A stretch of 64,000 nucleotides of DNA, taken from contig NZ_AFWT01000007.1 of the NCBI RefSeq assembly GCF_000224065.1, positions 62,001 to 126,000 of the forward strand, read 5' to 3'. A program made the position numbers and the translations under genes. The notes beneath the pieces were generated by a model that saw nothing but the letters and a program-made list of their open reading frames with translations, had not been told where the DNA came from and did not search any database. The DNA comes from Thiorhodococcus drewsii AZ1. GTDB taxonomy: Bacteria; Pseudomonadota; Gammaproteobacteria; Chromatiales; Chromatiaceae. Numbering within the stretch: position 1 is the first letter of the stretch; the number at the start of each line of letters is the position of its first letter. Below, one piece after another: positions 8,807-19,509 of this stretch.

Positions 8807-10210
8807 ATGACCCCGGTTCTGCTTTGGACGGATGCGCTGATCTATCTGCTGCTCGTCATCGCGATCGCCTTCGGTCTCTATGCAGCGCGTCACGAGCATC
8901 TGCGAGCGCCCTGGCGGCGTGTCCTGAGATCTCGGATTGGGATGGCGACCCTTATCGTGCTGGCGGGCTATGCCTCGATCGCCGTGCTGGACAGCGTCCA
9001 TTTTCGGCTGAAGGTCGATCGGCCGGGTGGCGAGCCGGTCTATGCCCCTGAGGTGCTGAGCCTGTTCGACCTAGCCCTGAGCGGTCTACGCGAACGCCAG
9101 GAAGTGACCTATTCGGCCCCGTTCGCGACCCATCTGTACGTCAAGGAGGCGGTCGACCTGCCTGGCGGCGGTGTGACCCGCGCCTATCCGAGGCTGATTC
9201 ATGGCGGTGCCCATCTGGCCGATCCGGCTGCAGATCGTGTGGGCGATATCCTGACGCGCGTCCTGGTCGGTATGCTGAAGGGATTGCTGCTTTGGATGGC
9301 GGTCGTGGGGGCGCTCTTATGGCTGAGCGGACGGCGGCGCGCTGAGTCCTGGCGAGTGACCTGGGCGGGATGGCGCTCCCCCGGAACGGAGATTCCCTGG
9401 ACGACGGCGCTGGCCGTGCTTGGTGGGCTGCTGGTGCTCGGGTGCGTGGCCGGGGAGTTGGCGGCCGAATATCACATCCTGGGGACCGATAAGGTTGGCG
9501 AGGACGTCTTCTACCAGACGCTCAAGAGCGTGCGTACCGGGCTGCTGATCGGCACCCTCACCACGCTGGTGATGCTGCCTGCGGCGATTCTGCTGGGGAT
9601 TGCCGCAGGCTATTTTCGCGGCTGGGTGGACGATCTCATCCAGTATCTCTACACCACGCTGAACTCGATCCCGGGCGTGCTGCTCATCGCCGCCGCCATC
9701 CTCATGCTCCAGGTCTACATGAGCAACCATGCCGAATCCTTCTCCAGCCTGGTGGAGCGGGCGGATCTGCGTCTGCTCTTTCTCTGCGTGATTCTGGGCG
9801 TGACCAGTTGGACCGGGCTCTGTCGGCTACTGCGCGGCGAATCGCTCAAGCTACGCGAGGCCGACTATGTTCAGGCGTCGCTGGCGCTCGGGGTCGGGCA
9901 TTTCACCCTGATTACACGCCACATCCTGCCTAACGTCATGCATATCGTCATCATCACCCTGGTGCTGGACTTCAGCGGTCTGGTCTTGGCCGAGGCCGTG
10001 CTCTCCTATGTCAACATCGGGGTCGATCCGACCATGAATAGCTGGGGCAACATGATCAACAGCGCCCGGCTCGAATTGGCGCGCGACCCCGTCGTCTGGT
10101 GGTCGCTGGCGGCGGCCTTCCTGTTTATGTTCGTTCTGGTGCTCGCCGCCAATCTCTTCGCCGATGTGGTGCGCGATGCCTTCGATCCGCGTATCCGCGC
10201 CACGCGATGA
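8807..10210 (+). CDS. ABC importer permease, DppC/OppC type, with enlarged N-terminal region
   Basis: Second permease of the importer, 467 residues against about 300 for common DppC proteins. AAGGGGAG just upstream is a good ribosome site for the ATG at 8807. The extra N-terminal length includes two hydrophobic segments near residues 7-27 and 46-64 and a soluble, probably periplasmic stretch (about 65-140). The C-terminal part is a standard permease with the EAA loop DYVQASLALGVGHFTLITRHILPNV. The role of the inserted domain is unknown; it may contact the unusually long binding protein. Confidence 0.88.
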   Translation: MTPVLLWTDALIYLLLVIAIAFGLYAARHEHLRAPWRRVLRSRIGMATLIVLAGYASIAVLDSVHFRLKVDRPGGEPVYAPEVLSLFDLALSGLRERQEVTYSAPFATHLYVKEAVDLPGGGVTRAYPRLIHGGAHLADPAADRVGDILTRVLVGMLKGLLLWMAVVGALLWLSGRRRAESWRVTWAGWRSPGTEIPWTTALAVLGGLLVLGCVAGELAAEYHILGTDKVGEDVFYQTLKSVRTGLLIGTLTTLVMLPAAILLGIAAGYFRGWVDDLIQYLYTTLNSIPGVLLIAAAILMLQVYMSNHAESFSSLVERADLRLLFLCVILGVTSWTGLCRLLRGESLKLREADYVQASLALGVGHFTLITRHILPNVMHIVIITLVLDFSGLVLAEAVLSYVNIGVDPTMNSWGNMINSARLELARDPVVWWSLAAAFLFMFVLVLAANLFADVVRDAFDPRIRATR

Positions 10211-10255
10211 TCGGAATGCATGCGCGCGTGCCCTGTTCTTGCTCGGAGCCGACTC

Positions 10256-12277
10256 ATGACTGAACCCCTTCTGGAGGTCGAAGGGCTGACGACTCAGCTC
10301 GGCGACGAAGCGAGTCCGTCGCGAGTCGTCGATGGCCTGGATCTGCAAATCGCGTCCGGCGAGACCTTCGCCTTGCTCGGCGAGTCCGGCTGCGGCAAGT
10401 CGATGACGGCGCTGTCGCTGATGCGACTGCTGCCGCCAGGCGGACGCATCCTGTCCGGGGGCGTTCGGTTCGCCGGGACCGACCTGTTGCGACTCACCGA
10501 GGCCGAGATGCGGCGGGTGCGCGGTGGCGGGATGGCGATGATCTTTCAGGAGCCCCAGACCTCGCTCAATCCCGTGCTGACCGTCGGAGCTCAGATCGCC
10601 GAGGCGGTGCGCGTGCATGAAGGCATCTCCCAGGCGCGGATTCGCGAGCGCGTGGTCGACCTTCTGCGGTCTGTTGGTATTTCCGAGCCTGAGCGACGGG
10701 TCGAGGCGTATCCGCATCAGCTCTCTGGCGGCATGAAGCAGCGTGTCATGATCGCGATGGCCTTGGCCGGCGACCCTCGGCTGTTGATCGCCGACGAACC
10801 GACGACGGCACTGGACGTCACCATCCAAGCCCAGGTGCTGAGCTTGATCAAGGATTTGCGTCGTGAGACCGGGATGGCGGTGCTGCTCATCACCCACGAC
10901 CTCGGGGTTGTCGCGGAGACCGCCGATCGTCTGGCGGTCATGTACGCTGGCCAGATCGTGGAGACAGCCGAGGTCGCCGAGTTTTTCGCCGGCCCTGCGC
11001 ATCCGTACAGCCGCAAGCTGATGGAAAGCCTGCCTTCGGCGGAGAAGCGTCACGGTCGTCTCGCCATGATCTCCGGTCGTGTCCCGACGCTCGATCAGGC
11101 TTTCCAGGGCTGCCGCTTCGCCGATCGTTGCGATTCAGTCATGCCGATCTGCCGCGAGACGGTTCCGGAATGGCACCTGCTGGAGCGCGGGCGCAGGGTG
11201 CGCTGCCATCTCTGGGATACGGATGTGCCGCCCGCTTTCGAGACGTCCGTTGACGACGAGTCGGCATCCGGCCATTCCGGTGTGGCGGCGATGTCTCGGG
11301 ACGAGGCGCGTGAGCCCTTGCTGCGCGCGATCGATCTCAAGGTGCATTTTCCCATCCATCGCGGTCTCTTCCGTCGGGTCGTGGGGCAGGTGAAGGCCGT
11401 GGATGGGTTGTCGCTCGATCTGCACAGTGGTCGTACCCTGGCCCTGGTTGGTGAATCGGGTTGTGGCAAGACGACTGCCGGTAAGGGCATTCTGCAGCTT
11501 ATTCGACCGACGGGCGGTTCGGTCCTCTATCGGGATCGCGATCTGGTCGGGCTTGGGCATCGAAAGATGCGCGCGTACCGCAAGGAATTACAGGTCATCT
11601 TTCAGGACCCCTATGCCTCCATGAATCCGCGCATGCTGGTCGGCGATGTGGTCGGGGAGGGGCTTCAGGCGCTGGGGATCGAGCCGAGTCGGGCGGGGCG
11701 GGCGCGTCGGGTGGCCGAACTGCTCGAACTGGTCGGCATGGATCCCGAGGCAGCCAGACGCTATCCGCACGAGTTTTCGGGCGGTCAGCGTCAGCGGATC
11801 TGTATCGCCAGGGCGTTGGCGGTCGAGCCGCGCCTCATCGTCTGCGACGAGCCGACCAGTGCGCTCGACGTCTCGGTCCAGGCGCAGATCCTCAATCTGC
11901 TCAAGGATCTGCAGGTCCGTCTCGGCCTCTCCTATCTCTTCATCACCCACAACATCGCGGTCGTGGCCTACCTGGCGCAGGAGGTGGCGGTCATGTATCT
12001 GGGGCGGGTCGTGGAGCGGGGGAGCGTCGACGAGGTCCTGGACGATCCAAGGCATCCCTACACCCGGGCGCTCTTCTCCGCCGTTCCTTCTGTCGCTCCC
12101 GGCAAGCGCCGGGCCGTGATCCGGTTGGAGGGCGATATGCCTTCTCCAAGTCACCCTCCCCAGGGGTGTCACTTCCATCCACGTTGCCCCTTGGCGAGCT
12201 CCGAATGCGCGCGCGCCTATCCCCCCGAGATTGGCTTGAGCGATTCGCACTCGGCCCGTTGCTTTCATCTCGATTGA
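10256..12277 (+). CDS. Double ATP-binding protein of the oligopeptide ABC importer (DppD-DppF fusion)
   Basis: Energises the importer. A single 673-residue chain holds two complete ABC ATPases. Walker A GESGCGKS is near residue 42 with signature LSGGMKQ near 157; the second set is GESGCGKT near 399 and FSGGQRQ near 508. Both have DEPT Walker B motifs and conserved switch histidines (LLITHD, LFITHN). Each half ends with the Cys-containing oligopeptide-transporter tail (GCRFADRCDSVMPICR; GCHFHPRCPLASSECA). The start MTEPLLEVEGL at 10256 is preferred over an in-frame ATG at 10220. Such fusions are known in the YejF type. It is the last gene of the four-gene operon. Confidence 0.93.
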   Translation: MTEPLLEVEGLTTQLGDEASPSRVVDGLDLQIASGETFALLGESGCGKSMTALSLMRLLPPGGRILSGGVRFAGTDLLRLTEAEMRRVRGGGMAMIFQEPQTSLNPVLTVGAQIAEAVRVHEGISQARIRERVVDLLRSVGISEPERRVEAYPHQLSGGMKQRVMIAMALAGDPRLLIADEPTTALDVTIQAQVLSLIKDLRRETGMAVLLITHDLGVVAETADRLAVMYAGQIVETAEVAEFFAGPAHPYSRKLMESLPSAEKRHGRLAMISGRVPTLDQAFQGCRFADRCDSVMPICRETVPEWHLLERGRRVRCHLWDTDVPPAFETSVDDESASGHSGVAAMSRDEAREPLLRAIDLKVHFPIHRGLFRRVVGQVKAVDGLSLDLHSGRTLALVGESGCGKTTAGKGILQLIRPTGGSVLYRDRDLVGLGHRKMRAYRKELQVIFQDPYASMNPRMLVGDVVGEGLQALGIEPSRAGRARRVAELLELVGMDPEAARRYPHEFSGGQRQRICIARALAVEPRLIVCDEPTSALDVSVQAQILNLLKDLQVRLGLSYLFITHNIAVVAYLAQEVAVMYLGRVVERGSVDEVLDDPRHPYTRALFSAVPSVAPGKRRAVIRLEGDMPSPSHPPQGCHFHPRCPLASSECARAYPPEIGLSDSHSARCFHLD

Positions 12278-12492
12278 TGGCGGAGGTGGGCGTTTGCCGT
12301 GGCTTTTGGTTGCGATCGGGCACGGGCAGATGTCAGTAACACGCGTGTTGAGATGCGCGTTCGGTTCCTGCTCGACCTCAAGGCATTGCTCCTGCAACGC
12401 GGCTTTTCGAGTGCTTGCGCTTTTCCCTGCCTCGACGTAAGGTTCGGCTACGAATAGGATTGCGTATCACAACTCGATACCGTCGACGCCGG

Positions 12493-13827
12493 ATGAGCAA
12501 AGTCAAGAAGATACTCTGCATCTATCCTGAACCTGCCGAGTTGAGGATCAGTGCGCTATTGAACCGGCATGGCATCGTGGTCGATCTGACCGAGGTGTCT
12601 CGGGCAGATGCATTGCATTCCGCGCTTGAGCAGCCGCATTGGTGGGATCTCATCCTCTGCGATGCCGCCACCTATCTCGGCAGTGAGGTGTCGGTCGAGA
12701 TCGATGCGGTCAGGGAGAAGATCGACGCCTCGCTAGTGCTCCTAAAATCATCCGATCTCACGCTCGCCCCAGCCGAGGGATACAGGCGCGGCGCCTGCGA
12801 TCTGGTCGATCGGGAGGATACGGATCATCTGCTGATGGTCTGCGAGCGCGAGATCCGGAACGCGGTCGTTCGCAAGCAGCTCCGGGAGGTGCGCTATTCG
12901 GCCGCCGTTTTCGATCCTGAGCTCAAGGCGGGCTTCTCGGTCGCGACCGTCAACGACCTCAGCCGGTCGATGAGGCTGCGGCACGCGGAAGAGGCCGCAG
13001 CAGCGGGGGCGTCGGAGGCCCTGTCGTCTCCTGTGTTGGACCAGGATCGGCTCCGCGCGCTCATTGATGCGGGTGGGCTGACGCTCGAGTATCAGCCGAT
13101 CGTGTCGTTCAGGACGAATGAGGATCACCGCAACATGTTTGAAACCCTGGTTCGTCTCAAGGACGAGTCGGGCGGTCTCTTGATGCCGGACAACTTCCTT
13201 CCAACCCTGGCTGGGGCTGGTTGGATGGATAAGATCGATCTTTGGATTTTTCGTCAGGCACTGTCGGTACTGGAGGAGATGCAGTCGGGGGGCGCTCCGG
13301 ACGCGATTTTATTCGTCAACGTGGCGACGGAAACGTTGCATTCCGAGCAGACCGTGCGTGCGCTGGGCGCTTTCGCCTCTGCAGCCCACCTGTCCCCAGG
13401 CTCGGTTGTGGCCGAGGTTCGCAAGGCGGCCTTTGACGATGCGAGGGATGGCCTGATGCGTTTGGCGGCACTGCTTCGGTCGCGCCAGCATGGTCTGCTG
13501 GTCGAGGATCTGAAGCTCGAGGATTGTGCCTTTCTGGAAGCGAACAGCGATCTCATCACCCATGTGAAGCTCTCCCGCGCCATCACCCAAGGACTGGTCG
13601 AGGGTCGAGCCTCGCAGAGCGCGCTCAATGCTTTTGTCCGCTGTGCGCATAAAGAGGGGGTTCGAGTCATTGCGTTGGCCGTGGATAATGCGGAATTGAT
13701 GCCAATGCTGTTTGCGGCCGGGGTCGATGCCATCCAGGGTAATTTCATGAGTATGCCGAATCCCGATCTCGTGTACCCCAGCGTGCGACATATCGAAACG
13801 GGTCCGCATGCGCATGACGCTGATTGA
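12493..13827 (+). CDS. Degenerate EAL-domain protein with N-terminal receiver-like region
   Basis: Predicted c-di-GMP binding or scaffold protein of 444 residues. Residues 1-125 resemble a receiver fold (KKILCIYPEPAELRISALL, WWDLILCDAATYL). Residues from about 185 form an EAL domain. Its first glutamate is kept (FETLVR, E217), and LEYQPIVS and AIQGNFMS are recognisable. Key catalytic positions are altered: DDFGTG reads as VEDLKLED, the metal-binding Asp of KLD reads as KLS, and AEGVE reads as ALAVD. It is therefore probably not an active phosphodiesterase; this resembles the arrangement of FimX-like effectors. The ATG at 12493 is chosen over an upstream TTG because the extension is all basic. 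The gene stands alone. Confidence 0.8.
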   Translation: MSKVKKILCIYPEPAELRISALLNRHGIVVDLTEVSRADALHSALEQPHWWDLILCDAATYLGSEVSVEIDAVREKIDASLVLLKSSDLTLAPAEGYRRGACDLVDREDTDHLLMVCEREIRNAVVRKQLREVRYSAAVFDPELKAGFSVATVNDLSRSMRLRHAEEAAAAGASEALSSPVLDQDRLRALIDAGGLTLEYQPIVSFRTNEDHRNMFETLVRLKDESGGLLMPDNFLPTLAGAGWMDKIDLWIFRQALSVLEEMQSGGAPDAILFVNVATETLHSEQTVRALGAFASAAHLSPGSVVAEVRKAAFDDARDGLMRLAALLRSRQHGLLVEDLKLEDCAFLEANSDLITHVKLSRAITQGLVEGRASQSALNAFVRCAHKEGVRVIALAVDNAELMPMLFAAGVDAIQGNFMSMPNPDLVYPSVRHIETGPHAHDAD

Positions 13828-14372
13828 TCATTCGCCTCTCGCACCTGGTTTCGCTCTGCTGTACAATGGTGCGCGAGAGAGAACGGACAATCGGACTGGC
13901 CCGTTTTAAGCGAGTTTTGGAGCGTTTCGCAGTACAGGTTCTTGCACTGATTAGCATTATTAGATTCGTAATTTCCGCAATAGCGTTTCCCACCTTTTTG
14001 TTTTCCATATAAATTCAGACGTCAAGCACATTCTTTGGATGGTGTTTTGGTCAGATCGGTTAGAGCCGATATGTCTGAGTGCGTGGTATCGGAGGCTTAG
14101 GGTGGGGTATATCTATTGAAGATCGATGGTATCGATGCCGATTGATTTGGCGTCTGACGATCGAGCGTGATGCGCTGCGACAATAAGTGAACCCAGGGTC
14201 TACGGATTCATTTCGAATGATGTTGATTCGAATGGTCGGTTAATTAGGGGGGCCTTGGATTTTTGCGAGAATTTCCGCTCGATTGGGAGTGGAAAGCGAT
14301 ACCGGCCTCAATGAAGAGGCTGGGTCGAGTATTGCCAACCAAGGTTGGTGCGTTTTTTGTGATGAGGTTGAT
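13828..14372. other. AT-richer intergenic region before the cold-shock gene
   Basis: A 545-base stretch distinctly richer in A and T than its neighbours. It probably includes the promoter and a long 5' leader of the cold-shock gene, as is common for CspA-type mRNAs. A symmetric TCATTTCGAATGA lies at about 14208-14220. A 48-codon ORF from ATG 13866 encodes a basic N-terminus followed by a hydrophobic segment, but lacks a ribosome site and family resemblance, so I do not call it. Confidence 0.5.
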
Positions 14373-14585
14373 ATGGCAGGCGATTTGGTTACCGGCACAG
14401 TGAAGTGGTTCAACGACGAGAAGGGCTACGGTTTCATTGAACGTGAGGGCGGTAAGGACGTCTTCGTTCATTACAGTGCGATCAATGGCGCGGGTCGGAA
14501 GACCCTCCAGGAAGGTCAGCACGTCACCATGGAGGTCACGCAGGGTCCGAAGGGTCCGCAAGCGGAGAATGTGACTCCGAATTGA
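14373..14585 (+). CDS. Cold-shock domain protein (CspA family)
   Basis: Single-stranded nucleic-acid chaperone of 70 residues. The OB-fold carries RNP1 KGYGFIE and RNP2 VFVHYSAI, with the typical opening [12 protein letters not shown]. The ATG at 14373 is preceded by GAGG (14364-14367). A longer in-frame start at 14283 adds a segment with no CspA similarity. The long upstream leader suggests post-transcriptional, temperature-dependent control, but that is inference from the family. Confidence 0.95.
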   Translation: MAGDLVTGTVKWFNDEKGYGFIEREGGKDVFVHYSAINGAGRKTLQEGQHVTMEVTQGPKGPQAENVTPN

Positions 14586-14801
14586 ATCGAGTCTTCGGTC
14601 GGGCACGGTTGTCGTGCATCGGCCGTCGTATTCTGATCGGTGAGCGTCCTGTTTTCGGGGCGTTCGCCGTATCGGATTCCGCGCTGGATATCGATGGCGT
14701 CACCCTCCTTCCTTGGTTGGCACTGATCGATCTCTGTCTCCAGGCCCCCTCCTCGTTGGGGTCTCGGCGTCTTGAAATCGCACGAAAAATCTTCTGTAAG
14801 G

Positions 14802-14807
14802 CTATAA
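14802..14807 (+). promoter_or_regulatory. Possible -10 element for ftsK
   Basis: A perfect TATAAT lies 25 bases before the ftsK ATG, just ahead of the ribosome site GGAGAGG at 14823-14829. No good -35 is seen at 16-18 bases; TTGAAA at 14772 is 24 bases away, too far for a normal sigma-70 promoter. Confidence 0.35.
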
Positions 14808-14832
14808 TGCGCTGCAACATTTGGAGAGGCGC

Positions 14833-17418
14833 ATGGCACAGGCAACACGTTACGGGCAGTTGACATTCAGCGATTACGTGGAGCGCGCTCTGCGCGAAGG
14901 AGCCATGTGGGCTCTGGTGTGCGTGGCCATCTATCTCTCGCTGTCGCTGCTGAGTTACTCGCCGACCGATCCAGGTTGGTCCTATGTCGGAGATGCCTCT
15001 CAGGTCACCAATGCAGGCGGTCGCACGGGTGCCTGGTTCGCCGATGTGGCGCTCTATCTCTTCGGCTATTTCGCCTATCTGTTGCCCTTTATGGTGGCCT
15101 GGAGCGCGTGGCTGGTGTTTCGGGGGCGCGCCGAAGATCTCGGTGTGCGAACCTGGATGCTGTCATTGCGCTGGATTGGATTCCTGGTCACCTTGGCCGC
15201 CGGTTGCGCCTTTGCGTCGATTCATCTCGCCGATCTGGCGGACAAGCTACCGAATGGCCCCGGTGGGGGCATTGGGCTCCTGGTCAGTCAGCGCATGCTC
15301 GCCGCCTTCAATTTTACGGGCGCGAATCTGCTGCTGGGTGGGACACTTCTGGTCAGCCTCACGCTCTTTTTCGGGATTTCCTGGCTCAAGCTGCTCGATA
15401 ATCTAGGGGCGGCCGCCCTGACTGGCGGACGTCAACTCTGGTCGGTGTTGAGCGGCGTCGGCGCGCAACTGTCCTTCTCGCGCGCGGACAGATCGCATTC
15501 CAGCGATGAGGGCGTGCAGGGTCTGCCCGCAGCGCTGAATCTCATCGATCCGGAGTCCGTTCCAAACCTGGAGACGCGCCGGCCTCGCGCTTCGGCGCGC
15601 CGCTCGCGTAAACCCTCCGGGCGCCTCCCTCAGGCGCTGCAGGATGCCATGACGGATCCGGCGCCTTTCGCCCCGGATTCGGAGCAGACCACCGACGACA
15701 CCCTGCCCTTGACCGACCTTATACGCGCTCAGCGACCGGAGCCTGCACCTCGGGTCGCGCGTGCTCAAAGGACGGCGCCCAAGGTCCCCGAGCCTCCTCT
15801 GGACGAGGAGTTATTCGAGGCGCCATTCGAGGCGCCGCCGCCCAAGGTTCCCGCATCGAAGCCGGCACCGCCACCATCACTGCGTCCCGCCTTGCGGTCT
15901 GCGGACTGGGGCGACAGTCCGCTTCCGCCGCTCGAATTGCTGGATCCGCCGAGCAAGAGCGGTCGGGGATACTCGCCCGAGCAGATCGAGGACCTCTCGC
16001 GGGACGTCGAGCAGACCCTGTCCGATTTCGGGGTCGTCGTGGAGGTGGTCGCGGTCTATCCAGGGCCGGTCGTGACCCTGTTCGAGCTCCAGTTGGCGCC
16101 CGGCGTCAAGGCGAGCAAGATTACGGGGCTCGCGCGCGATCTGGCACGCGCGCTCACCACCGTCAGCGTGCGTGTGGTCGAGATCATTCCTGGCAAGTCG
16201 GTGATCGGTATCGAGATCCCGAACAAGCAGCGCGAGACGGTCTTCCTGCGCGAGGTCTTCGGTTCGCCAGCCTATCAGAATGCCGGCTCGCCGCTTACCT
16301 TGGGATTGGGAACCGACATCTCGGGCGAGCCCGTGGTTGCCGACCTGGCGCGCATGCCGCATGCCCTGATCGCCGGAACCACCGGCTCGGGTAAATCGGT
16401 CGCCATCAACGCCATGATCCTAAGCCTGCTCTACAAGGCCAAGCCAGAGGACGTGCGTCTCATCATGGTCGACCCCAAGATGCTGGAGCTCTCGGTCTAC
16501 GAGGGCATTCCGCATCTGCTCACCCCGGTCGTCACCGATATGAAGGAGGCCGCGAACGCCCTGCGCTGGTGCGTTGGCGAGATGGAGCGTCGCTATCGTT
16601 TGATGAGCAAGCTCGGGGTGCGCAACATCGGCGGTTACAACCGTCGAGTCGCCGAGGCCGAACAGGCCGGGACGCCGATTCCCGATCCGACCTTCAATCC
16701 GGCCGATGCCATCGACCCGGACATGGAACCGCCGACGCTGACCCATCTGCCCTATGTCGTCGTCATCATCGACGAGTTGGCGGACATGATGATGGTGGTC
16801 GGCAAGAAGGTCGAGGAGCTGATCGCGCGGCTCGCCCAGAAGGCGCGCGCCTCGGGCATCCATCTGCTGCTCGCGACCCAGCGTCCGTCGGTCGACGTGC
16901 TGACGGGGCTCATCAAGGCCAACATTCCCACGCGCATGGCCTTCCAGGTTTCCTCGCGAATCGACTCGCGCACCGTCCTCGACCAGATGGGTGCCGAGCA
17001 ACTGCTGGGGAACGGCGACATGCTCTATCTGCCGCCGTCCGGGAATATCCCGCAGCGCGTCCATGGCGCCTTCGTCGACGACCATGAGGTGCATCATGTC
17101 GTGGATTTCCTCAAGACTCACTATGGTGAGCCAGACTACATCCACGACGTGCTGCGCGAGCCGACCGAGATGCTGCCCGGCATCGATCCCGAGCCACGCG
17201 GCGGCGATACCGAGGACACGGATCCGCTGTTCGACGAGGCGGTTCAGTTTGTGGTCGAGAGCCGACGCGCCTCCATCTCGGGGGTCCAGCGCCGCTTCAA
17301 GATCGGCTACAACCGGGCCGCCCGCATGGTCGAGGAGATGGAGCGGATCGGTATCGTCGGTGCGGCGGAGACCAACGGCAATCGCGAGGTGCTGGCTCCG
17401 CCGCCGATCGACGATTGA
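14833..17418 (+). CDS. ftsK: DNA translocase FtsK
   Basis: Septum-located hexameric motor that pumps chromosome termini and activates XerCD at dif. The 861-residue protein starts [20 protein letters not shown] after GGAGAGG. Four membrane segments occupy roughly the first 190 residues, followed by a short Pro-rich linker to about 380. The RecA-like motor contains Walker A GTTGSGKS near residue 515 and Walker [12 protein letters not shown]. The C-terminal gamma winged helix ([34 protein letters not shown]) reads KOPS sequences. The linker is much shorter than in E. coli, giving a compact FtsK. lolA follows after 120 bases, a conserved order. Confidence 0.96.
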   Translation: MAQATRYGQLTFSDYVERALREGAMWALVCVAIYLSLSLLSYSPTDPGWSYVGDASQVTNAGGRTGAWFADVALYLFGYFAYLLPFMVAWSAWLVFRGRAEDLGVRTWMLSLRWIGFLVTLAAGCAFASIHLADLADKLPNGPGGGIGLLVSQRMLAAFNFTGANLLLGGTLLVSLTLFFGISWLKLLDNLGAAALTGGRQLWSVLSGVGAQLSFSRADRSHSSDEGVQGLPAALNLIDPESVPNLETRRPRASARRSRKPSGRLPQALQDAMTDPAPFAPDSEQTTDDTLPLTDLIRAQRPEPAPRVARAQRTAPKVPEPPLDEELFEAPFEAPPPKVPASKPAPPPSLRPALRSADWGDSPLPPLELLDPPSKSGRGYSPEQIEDLSRDVEQTLSDFGVVVEVVAVYPGPVVTLFELQLAPGVKASKITGLARDLARALTTVSVRVVEIIPGKSVIGIEIPNKQRETVFLREVFGSPAYQNAGSPLTLGLGTDISGEPVVADLARMPHALIAGTTGSGKSVAINAMILSLLYKAKPEDVRLIMVDPKMLELSVYEGIPHLLTPVVTDMKEAANALRWCVGEMERRYRLMSKLGVRNIGGYNRRVAEAEQAGTPIPDPTFNPADAIDPDMEPPTLTHLPYVVVIIDELADMMMVVGKKVEELIARLAQKARASGIHLLLATQRPSVDVLTGLIKANIPTRMAFQVSSRIDSRTVLDQMGAEQLLGNGDMLYLPPSGNIPQRVHGAFVDDHEVHHVVDFLKTHYGEPDYIHDVLREPTEMLPGIDPEPRGGDTEDTDPLFDEAVQFVVESRRASISGVQRRFKIGYNRAARMVEEMERIGIVGAAETNGNREVLAPPPIDD

Positions 17419-17538
17419 GTGGCATGACGCGTTGCGGCATCATGCCGGGATGCTCGGGCACTTCGGCGCGAAACCGCTGTCTCTGCCCCTGAATCCAGGG
17501 TCTCCGCAATCAATCTCACTCGCTTCGGTGTCCTAACC

Positions 17539-18186
17539 ATGCTTCGCGCTTCGTTGTTCGTTCGCCCGCTGTCTCTGATCTCAGTCGTCTTCATAGTCTT
17601 GGTCTGGAGTCTTGGCGCATCGGCCGCCGATGCGACCAAGCGGATCGATGACTATCTCGCCGGACTCAACAGTCTCAAGGCCAGCTTCCAGCAGTACACC
17701 TTCAACGCCGACCACACCCAGATGATGGAGGGCCACGGAACCCTCTATCTGCAGCGTCCCGGACGCTTTCGCTGGGAATACGACGCACCCAACAAGCAGG
17801 TCATCATCGCGGACGGCAAGCGGGTCTATCTGCACGATCTGGATCTGAAACAGGTCTCTCACCAGAATCAGAAAGATGCGTTGCGCGGAACCCCAGCCCT
17901 CATACTGGCCAACGAGGAGCCGATTCAGACCTATTTCGAGGCCAAATCGATCCCGAGCACGGACGGGCGCGACTGGGTCCAGCTGATCCCCAAGCAGAAA
18001 GATACCGACGTGGTCAAGATCGAGGTCGGATTCAGTGGCAAGACGCTTGACAGCCTCATCATGCAGGACAGTTTCGGTCAGGAGACGCGGCTGAACTTCT
18101 CGAACGCGCAGCGCAACATTCCGCTCAAGCCTGATCTGTTCAAGATCGACCCGCGCGCTGTCGACGACTTCCTCCAGGTAGATTGA
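17539..18186 (+). CDS. lolA: Outer-membrane lipoprotein carrier protein LolA
   Basis: Periplasmic shuttle that carries lipoproteins from LolCDE to LolB. The 215-residue precursor has a signal peptide ending around LGASA-AD. The mature part shows the LolA pattern [30 protein letters not shown] and the C-terminal [19 protein letters not shown]. It is followed after 7 bases by rarA, so the two are almost certainly cotranscribed. Confidence 0.95.
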   Translation: MLRASLFVRPLSLISVVFIVLVWSLGASAADATKRIDDYLAGLNSLKASFQQYTFNADHTQMMEGHGTLYLQRPGRFRWEYDAPNKQVIIADGKRVYLHDLDLKQVSHQNQKDALRGTPALILANEEPIQTYFEAKSIPSTDGRDWVQLIPKQKDTDVVKIEVGFSGKTLDSLIMQDSFGQETRLNFSNAQRNIPLKPDLFKIDPRAVDDFLQVD

Positions 18187-18193
18187 TCCGCGC

Positions 18194-19504
18194 ATGACCT
18201 CGGAGCTCGACGAGGCACCGCTCGCGGACCGCATGCGCCCGGCGGATCTGGATGGCTTCGTCGGTCAGGAGCAACTGCTCGCGCCCGGCAAGCCGCTGCG
18301 CAAGGCCATCGAGTCGGGTCGTCTGCACTCGATGATTTTCTGGGGGCCGCCCGGGACCGGCAAGACGACCGTCGCGCGTCTGGTGGCGCGCAACTCGGGC
18401 GCCCACTTCATCACGCTCTCGGCGGTCCTGTCCGGGGTCAAGGAGATTCGCGAGGCGGTCGCCGAGGCCCAGAACGTGCGCCGGTTGGAGCAGCGTGGCA
18501 CGGTCCTCTTCATCGACGAGGTTCATCGCTTCAACAAGGGCCAGCAGGATGCCTTCCTGCCGCATGTCGAGAACGGCACCCTGACCTTCATCGGTGCCAC
18601 CACCGAGAACCCCTCCTTCTCGCTGAACAATGCACTGTTGTCGCGGGCACGGGTCTACGTCCTCAAATCCCTGACGGCCGACGACATCCGTCAGGTGCTC
18701 GTCGGGGCACTGAGTGATGCGGAGCGTGGCCTGGGTGGACAGGGCCTCGAATTGCCGGACGAGAGCGCCCGGTTGTTGGCCCAGGCCGCCGACGGCGATG
18801 CGCGTCGCGCGCTCAACCTGCTCGACCTCGCCGCGCAACTGGCCGAGGCTGGTCGCATCGAACCCGAGGTGGTCGCCGAGGTGGCCACGGCGTCCGTGAG
18901 ACGCTTCGACAAAGGCGGGGATATCTTCTACGACCAGATCTCGGCACTGCACAAATCGGTGCGCGGCTCGTCGCCGGACGCGGCGCTCTATTGGCTCGCA
19001 CGCATGATCGACGGCGGCTGCGATCCGCTCTATATCGCCCGACGGATCGTACGCATGGCCAGCGAGGACATCGGCAACGCCGATCCGCGCGCCTTGCACC
19101 TAGCGCTTGATGCCTGGGAGGCCCAGGAGCGACTCGGCTCTCCGGAGGGCGAGCTGATGCTCGCCCAGGCTGTCGTCTATCTCGCCAGCGCGGCCAAGAG
19201 CAACGCCGTCTACGTCGCCTGGAAGGCCGCGTTGACCGACGCCAATGCCTCGGGTTCGCTGAACGTGCCGGTCCATCTGCGCAACGCTCCGACCAAGCTG
19301 ATGAAGGAACTGGGCCACGGCCGTGCCTACCGCTATGCCCACGACGAGCCGGACGCCTACGCCGCCGGCGAGGTCTATTTCCCCGAGGAGATGGGCGAGC
19401 GTAGCTATTACCAGCCGGTCGAGCGTGGTCTGGAGATCCGTATCCGCGAAAAGCTGGAACGTTTGAGGGCGCTCGATTGGGCAGCGCGAGCGAGGCGGAG
19501 ATGA
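18194..19504 (+). CDS. rarA: Replication-associated recombination protein A (MgsA/RarA)
   Basis: AAA+ ATPase that acts at stalled replication forks. The 436-residue protein opens with [20 protein letters not shown]. Walker A is GPPGTGKT near residue 52 and Walker B is [20 protein letters not shown] sensor region [18 protein letters not shown] follows, then the tetramerisation tail with [18 protein letters not shown]. It sits in the common ftsK-lolA-rarA order. The next gene, a signalling giant, starts only 5 bases after the stop, so read-through is likely. Confidence 0.96.
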   Translation: MTSELDEAPLADRMRPADLDGFVGQEQLLAPGKPLRKAIESGRLHSMIFWGPPGTGKTTVARLVARNSGAHFITLSAVLSGVKEIREAVAEAQNVRRLEQRGTVLFIDEVHRFNKGQQDAFLPHVENGTLTFIGATTENPSFSLNNALLSRARVYVLKSLTADDIRQVLVGALSDAERGLGGQGLELPDESARLLAQAADGDARRALNLLDLAAQLAEAGRIEPEVVAEVATASVRRFDKGGDIFYDQISALHKSVRGSSPDAALYWLARMIDGGCDPLYIARRIVRMASEDIGNADPRALHLALDAWEAQERLGSPEGELMLAQAVVYLASAAKSNAVYVAWKAALTDANASGSLNVPVHLRNAPTKLMKELGHGRAYRYAHDEPDAYAAGEVYFPEEMGERSYYQPVERGLEIRIREKLERLRALDWAARARRR

Positions 19505-19509
19505 GGTAG

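Noticed and set aside
13866-14012. 48-codon ORF with a hydrophobic C-terminal half
   Set aside because: No ribosome site, no family resemblance, and it lies in an AT-rich leader where chance hydrophobic frames are expected.
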